DNA from: Bacteroidota bacterium
GTDB taxonomy: Bacteria > Bacteroidota > Bacteroidia > Chitinophagales > Chitinophagaceae
Reading direction: 5' to 3'
DNA: 8,877 nucleotides
Assembly (NCBI GenBank): GCA_023436425.1
Contig: JAEZJD010000076.1
Coordinates: 1-8,877, forward strand
Under the pieces are notes generated by a model. That model saw only the letters and a program-made list of their open reading frames with translations. It searched no databases and was not told the origin of the DNA. A program made the translations under genes and the position numbers. Of this stretch, positions 6,214-8,877 are shown in pieces (within the stretch, counting starts at the first letter, position 1; every line of letters starts with the position of its first letter).

Positions 6214-6221
6214 TATATTTG
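6214..6221 (+). promoter_or_regulatory. Bacteroidetes-type -7 promoter box for the aminotransferase gene
   Basis: TATATTTG is an exact TAnnTTTG match. It ends 5 bases before the ATG at 6227, so transcription would start at or beside that ATG. This argues against the upstream in-frame TTG at 6170, which lies before the promoter. No clear -33 element is seen. Confidence 0.5.
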
Positions 6222-6226
6222 CCGCA

Positions 6227-7492
6227 ATGCAGGAAATGAAACTTTCACATCTGTCAGAAACACTTATCGGTTCTGAAATAGTCAAGCTTGGCGGTGAAAT
6301 AAGAGAAAGAATTCGCAATGGTGAAAAAATTTACAACTTCACTGTCGGTGATTTCGATCCTAAAGTTTTTCCCATTCCGGCACCGCTGGAACAATGTATC
6401 ATCAACGCATACGAGCATCACTACACGAATTATCCGCCGGCCGAAGGCAGTTTGGAACTAAGAGAAACCATCAGCCAATTTTGTAAAGAGCACCAGGGTC
6501 TCAACTATAGTCCGTCAGAAATCCTCGTAGCGTCGGGTGGGCGACCTTTAATTTATGCATTGTTTCGGACGATCGTCGATAAAGGCGAAAAAGTCATTTA
6601 CGCTGTACCATCCTGGAATAATAATCATTATACGCACTTTGTAGATGCAGAACATGTAGTTATTGAAGCAAAGGCAGAAAATAATTTCATGCTTACTGCC
6701 CAAGATTTGAAACCTCACATCCACGATGCCACCTTTATTGCATTGTGCTCACCGCAAAATCCAACAGGCACCACATTTAGAAAAGAAGAATTGCAGGCGA
6801 TTTGCAACATGGTGGTAGAAGAAAACAAGAGAAGAGGCGATGCAAAAAAAATCTATGTTATGTACGATCAGATGTACTGGCATTTGACGTACGGAAACAT
6901 CGTACATTATGATCCCGTCTCGCTCAATGCTGAAATAAGGCCGTACACAGTGTATATAGATGCGATCAGCAAAGTATTTGCTGCCACTGGAGTGAGAGTT
7001 GGCTGGTGTATGGGCCCTGCTCCGTTGCTTAATAAAATGAAGGCTATTCTTTCGCACGTGGGTGCATGGGCACCTATGCCGGAACAAAAAGGACTCGCAC
7101 ATTTCCTTTCTCAAAAACAGGCTATCCGCGACTACCTCACACACTTCAAATCAGAGCTGAGCGAACGACTGACGCGGATATACAACGGTTTGCAAGAACT
7201 AAAAAAAGAAGGCTTTAATGTTGACGCGGTGGCGCCGGAGGCAGCCATTTATCTCACGATCAAGATTGATCTTGCCGGGAGCAAATTGCAAAATGGTGAA
7301 GTTTTGAAAACACAGGAAGATGTAACTGCTTTTTTAATAAAGTATGCCCGTTTAGCTGTAGTGCCGTTTCATGCATTCGGCGCAAGCGGAAATGTGCCCT
7401 GGTACCGGCTGAGTGTTGGTACTTGTAAGAAGGAAGAGATAGAGGAAATGTTGCTTGCTTTAAGAACCGCTTTGCAACAACTGCAGCATTAA
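6227..7492 (+). CDS. Pyridoxal-phosphate aminotransferase, class I/II (aspartate aminotransferase-like)
   Basis: Seen: 421 residues from the ATG at 6227. Fold type I PLP motifs occur in order: SPQNPTGT with N178, D214 and Y217 in YDQMYW, the Schiff-base lysine K249 in DAISKVFAATGVRVGW, R257 eight residues after it, and the carboxylate-binding R394 in WYRLSVG. These match the known positions Asn194, Asp222, Tyr225, Lys258, Arg266 and Arg386 of aspartate aminotransferase. Established: such enzymes move an amino group between an amino acid and 2-oxoglutarate in the cytoplasm. The exact donor cannot be told from sequence; aspartate or an aromatic amino acid are candidates. Start: the frame is open to a TTG at 6170, but the family-like sequence begins at MKLSHLSETLIGSEIVKLGG; ATG 6227 follows the promoter box, and ATG 6236 is an alternative. 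Its stop shares TTAA with the convergent gene. Confidence 0.93.
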   Translation: MQEMKLSHLSETLIGSEIVKLGGEIRERIRNGEKIYNFTVGDFDPKVFPIPAPLEQCIINAYEHHYTNYPPAEGSLELRETISQFCKEHQGLNYSPSEILVASGGRPLIYALFRTIVDKGEKVIYAVPSWNNNHYTHFVDAEHVVIEAKAENNFMLTAQDLKPHIHDATFIALCSPQNPTGTTFRKEELQAICNMVVEENKRRGDAKKIYVMYDQMYWHLTYGNIVHYDPVSLNAEIRPYTVYIDAISKVFAATGVRVGWCMGPAPLLNKMKAILSHVGAWAPMPEQKGLAHFLSQKQAIRDYLTHFKSELSERLTRIYNGLQELKKEGFNVDAVAPEAAIYLTIKIDLAGSKLQNGEVLKTQEDVTAFLIKYARLAVVPFHAFGASGNVPWYRLSVGTCKKEEIEEMLLALRTALQQLQH

Positions 7493-7731
7493 TTTTTATT
7501 GATCAGGAAAAGAAACGCACCTAAAACTGCATCGTTCGAAGCTTTCAATATCTTATCTTTTTTTGAAGTAATCCGATTTCGACTAACCAATTCATGTGCT
7601 GAGCAAAACACCTCAGGCCTTTCCGCGTCAATCAATATCTGATGTAAGCCCTCCACTTCATTTTGAATGCGATCTTTGCTGGTGACATCTGATTTGTACA
7701 ACACCAGCAACTCCCTGTTATAATTTTTCAT
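7489..7731 (-). CDS. Small hypothetical protein (80 aa), downstream of the mini-lipoprotein
   Basis: Seen: ATG at 7731, 11 bases after the stop codon of the lipoprotein gene, to the TAA at 7489-7491. The 80-residue product is soluble. It begins MKNYNRELLVLYKSDV, continues with a polar, probably helical middle (SKDRIQNEVEGLHQILIDAE), a single Cys at about residue 43, and a basic stretch RNRITSKKDKILKAS before a hydrophobic end (AVLGAFLFLINKN). The first strand followed by a long helix is vaguely thioredoxin- or NTPase-like in shape but carries no motif, and I do not recognise the family. The frame is open further upstream to a TTG at 7782, but that extension runs through the lipoprotein's last codons, so ATG 7731 is preferred. 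It is probably co-transcribed with the lipoprotein. The last 4 bases are shared with the aminotransferase gene. Confidence 0.65.
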   Translation of the reverse strand: MKNYNRELLVLYKSDVTSKDRIQNEVEGLHQILIDAERPEVFCSAHELVSRNRITSKKDKILKASNDAVLGAFLFLINKN

Positions 7732-7742
7732 CGCCCACTGTT

Positions 7743-7877
7743 TTAATATCCCGACATTCCTTTCTTGCTGGGACAACCGCAACCGCTACCTTTCCCAGTG
7801 CCGGAGTAGTAATTCTTCTGACATCCGGCTACTATTAGCGCAGTCAATAACAGTGCCATATAGAGAGACCTTTTCAT
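7743..7877 (-). CDS. 44-residue small lipoprotein with Gly/Cys-rich C-terminus
   Basis: Seen: ATG at 7877 to TAA at 7743-7745. The protein begins MKRSLYMALLLTALIVAGC, a lipoprotein signal peptide with lipobox IVAGC and acylated Cys19. The mature part is 26 residues: QKNYYSGTGKG followed by SGCGCPSKKGMSGY, with cysteines at 33 and 35 in a CGC motif. There is no acidic +2 retention signal (the residue after Cys is Gln). Established: the lipobox directs Lgt/Lsp processing and membrane anchoring. Inference: the CGC pair could bind metal or form a disulfide. Tiny lipoproteins ending in a Cys-Gly-Cys-Pro tail are, from memory, common and uncharacterised in Bacteroidetes. It is easily missed because it is under 50 residues. 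It probably forms a two-gene unit with the 80-aa gene 11 bases downstream, and a palindrome lies 9 bases upstream of the ATG. Confidence 0.8.
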   Translation of the reverse strand: MKRSLYMALLLTALIVAGCQKNYYSGTGKGSGCGCPSKKGMSGY

Positions 7878-7886
7878 AGATTGGTT

Positions 7887-7906
7887 TCTAAAATAACTAT
7901 TTTAGA
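7887..7906. promoter_or_regulatory. 20-bp palindrome, candidate operator between divergent genes
   Basis: The arms TCTAAAATA and TATTTTAGA are perfect 9-bp inverted copies around a 2-base centre (AC). It lies between the minus-strand lipoprotein gene (ATG at 7877) and the plus-strand glycosyltransferase gene (ATG at 7949). The 2-base centre is too short for a good hairpin loop, so a site for a dimeric DNA-binding protein is more likely than an RNA structure. Confidence 0.45.
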
Positions 7907-7948
7907 CGGGCTTTATTATGTACCATCTGAAGATCGGGTAAAATTAAC

Positions 7949-8877
7949 ATGCAACCACAGGGAAATGTACGTGCGCTCAAGGTTTTGATTGCCCCACTTG
8001 ACTGGGGACTGGGTCACGCAACACGTTGCATACCAATTATACATCAGCTGCTTTCTCAGGGGTGCGAAGTAGTGATTGCTGCTAGGGGAAGAATAAAAAG
8101 TTTATTACAATCTGAGTTTCCTCAACTCACCTTACTTGATCTACCGGGATATGATGTTCGGTATGGCAGCAACGCTTCGTTGATGCAGCTAACGATTTTG
8201 AAACAGTTACCAAAGATCTACAGTGCTATTCAGAAAGAAAATCTTTGGCTCGATAAAATGGTCGATCAACAGTCAATCGATGCCGTTATTTCGGACAATC
8301 GATACGGTTTACACTCAAAAAAAGTTCCGTGTGTTTTTATTACGCACCAGTTGCGTATCAAGGCCCCTTTTTTTGTAGAAGGACTTCTGCAAAAAATAAA
8401 TTACCAGCTCATAAATAAGTTTTCAGAATGTTGGGTGCCGGATAACGAAGGTGGAAACAATCTTGCCGGAGCACTTTCTCACCCGTCGAAAATGCCAGCG
8501 ATTCCTGTCCGATTCATTGGTCCGATATCCCGCATTTCTAAGACGAGTATTTCCGAAAAAGAAAATCATTTACTGATTCTCCTTTCTGGCCCCGAGCCGC
8601 AGCGAACTGTCCTTGAGAATTTGTTGCTAAACCAATTAAAAACCTATACAGAGCCCGTCGTTTTTGTACGAGGACTTCCAGGCACGGCAACTGAGCTAAA
8701 AGTTGCAAAGAACATTTGCATTTACAACCATCTTTCGGCAGCACAGCTACAGCAAATAATGCAGCAATCTGTTTTCGTGATTGCCCGTTGTGGCTACAGC
8801 ACGGTAATGGATATTGCCGCTTTGAAAAAGAAAAGTATACTGATACCGACGCCGGGGCAAACCGAACAGGAATATCT
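7949..8877 (+). CDS. GT-B fold glycosyltransferase (MurG/GT28-like), 3'-truncated by window edge
   Basis: Seen: ATG at 7949, then 309 codons with no stop before the window ends. The N-terminal Rossmann-like half starts KVLIAPLDWGLGHATRCIPII (about 11-31); the glycine-rich G-L-G-H motif is typical of MurG-like GT-B enzymes. VISDNRYGL and VFITHQLRI follow near 115-135, then the linker FIGPISR. The C-terminal half carries LLILLSGPEPQR and the donor-site region ARCGYSTVMD (279-288), then IPTPGQTEQEY. Established: GT-B enzymes of this type transfer a sugar from a nucleotide-sugar, with the G-rich loop and the C-terminal R-x-G-x-S/T region near the substrates. The acceptor and sugar cannot be told; a cell-envelope glycan or lipid is likely. 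About 50 residues are probably missing at the right edge. No Shine-Dalgarno sequence is seen; the start is the first ATG in frame with the family motif. Confidence 0.88.
   Translation, partial: MQPQGNVRALKVLIAPLDWGLGHATRCIPIIHQLLSQGCEVVIAARGRIKSLLQSEFPQLTLLDLPGYDVRYGSNASLMQLTILKQLPKIYSAIQKENLWLDKMVDQQSIDAVISDNRYGLHSKKVPCVFITHQLRIKAPFFVEGLLQKINYQLINKFSECWVPDNEGGNNLAGALSHPSKMPAIPVRFIGPISRISKTSISEKENHLLILLSGPEPQRTVLENLLLNQLKTYTEPVVFVRGLPGTATELKVAKNICIYNHLSAAQLQQIMQQSVFVIARCGYSTVMDIAALKKKSILIPTPGQTEQEY

Noticed and set aside
7731..7782. TTG-start extension of the 80-aa gene to 97 aa
   Set aside because: The extension runs through the last codons of the lipoprotein gene in another frame. The ATG at 7731 leaves a normal 11-base operon gap.

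Overview
The window reads as chromosomal DNA of a Bacteroidota (Bacteroidetes) bacterium, most like the Chitinophagaceae/Sphingobacteriia side of the phylum. The evidence is an oversized three-domain IspG typical of this phylum and of plants, small lineage-type proteins including a Cys/Gly-ended mini-lipoprotein, few Shine-Dalgarno sequences, and several boxes matching the Bacteroidetes -7 promoter element TAnnTTTG close to start codons. Base composition is moderate and even. I see no transposase, integrase, phage gene, CRISPR array, tRNA or rRNA.

Layout, left to right. 1-712 (minus) is the N-terminal three quarters of paaA, the catalytic subunit of phenylacetyl-CoA epoxidase, running off the left edge. 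877-996 (plus) is a 39-residue membrane microprotein. 1049-2413 (plus) is a MATE efflux transporter, and a small unknown protein (2390-2641, minus) overlaps its 3' end tail to tail. 2816-4921 (plus) is ispG of the MEP isoprenoid pathway. One base away and convergent is a stand-alone response-regulator receiver protein (4923-5369, minus), preceded by another small unknown protein (5419-5676, minus) and a secreted proline-rich protein (5842-6117, minus). 6227-7492 (plus) is a class I/II PLP aminotransferase. It converges on a small unknown gene (7489-7731, minus) whose upstream neighbour is a previously unlisted 44-residue lipoprotein (7743-7877, minus). 7949-8877 (plus) is a GT-B glycosyltransferase running off the right edge.

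The genes do not form one pathway. They look like ordinary core-genome neighbours (aromatic catabolism, export, isoprenoids, signalling, amino-acid metabolism, envelope glycosylation) with small lineage-specific genes between them. I found no convincing new multi-gene system. The points worth a second look are: two genes whose promoter boxes imply leaderless mRNAs (paaA and the aminotransferase); three tail-to-tail gene pairs with no room for a dedicated terminator, one with a 10-bp perfect hairpin built into the end of ispG; a 20-bp near-perfect palindrome in the divergent lipoprotein/glycosyltransferase promoter region; and two tiny genes missed by length cut-offs.
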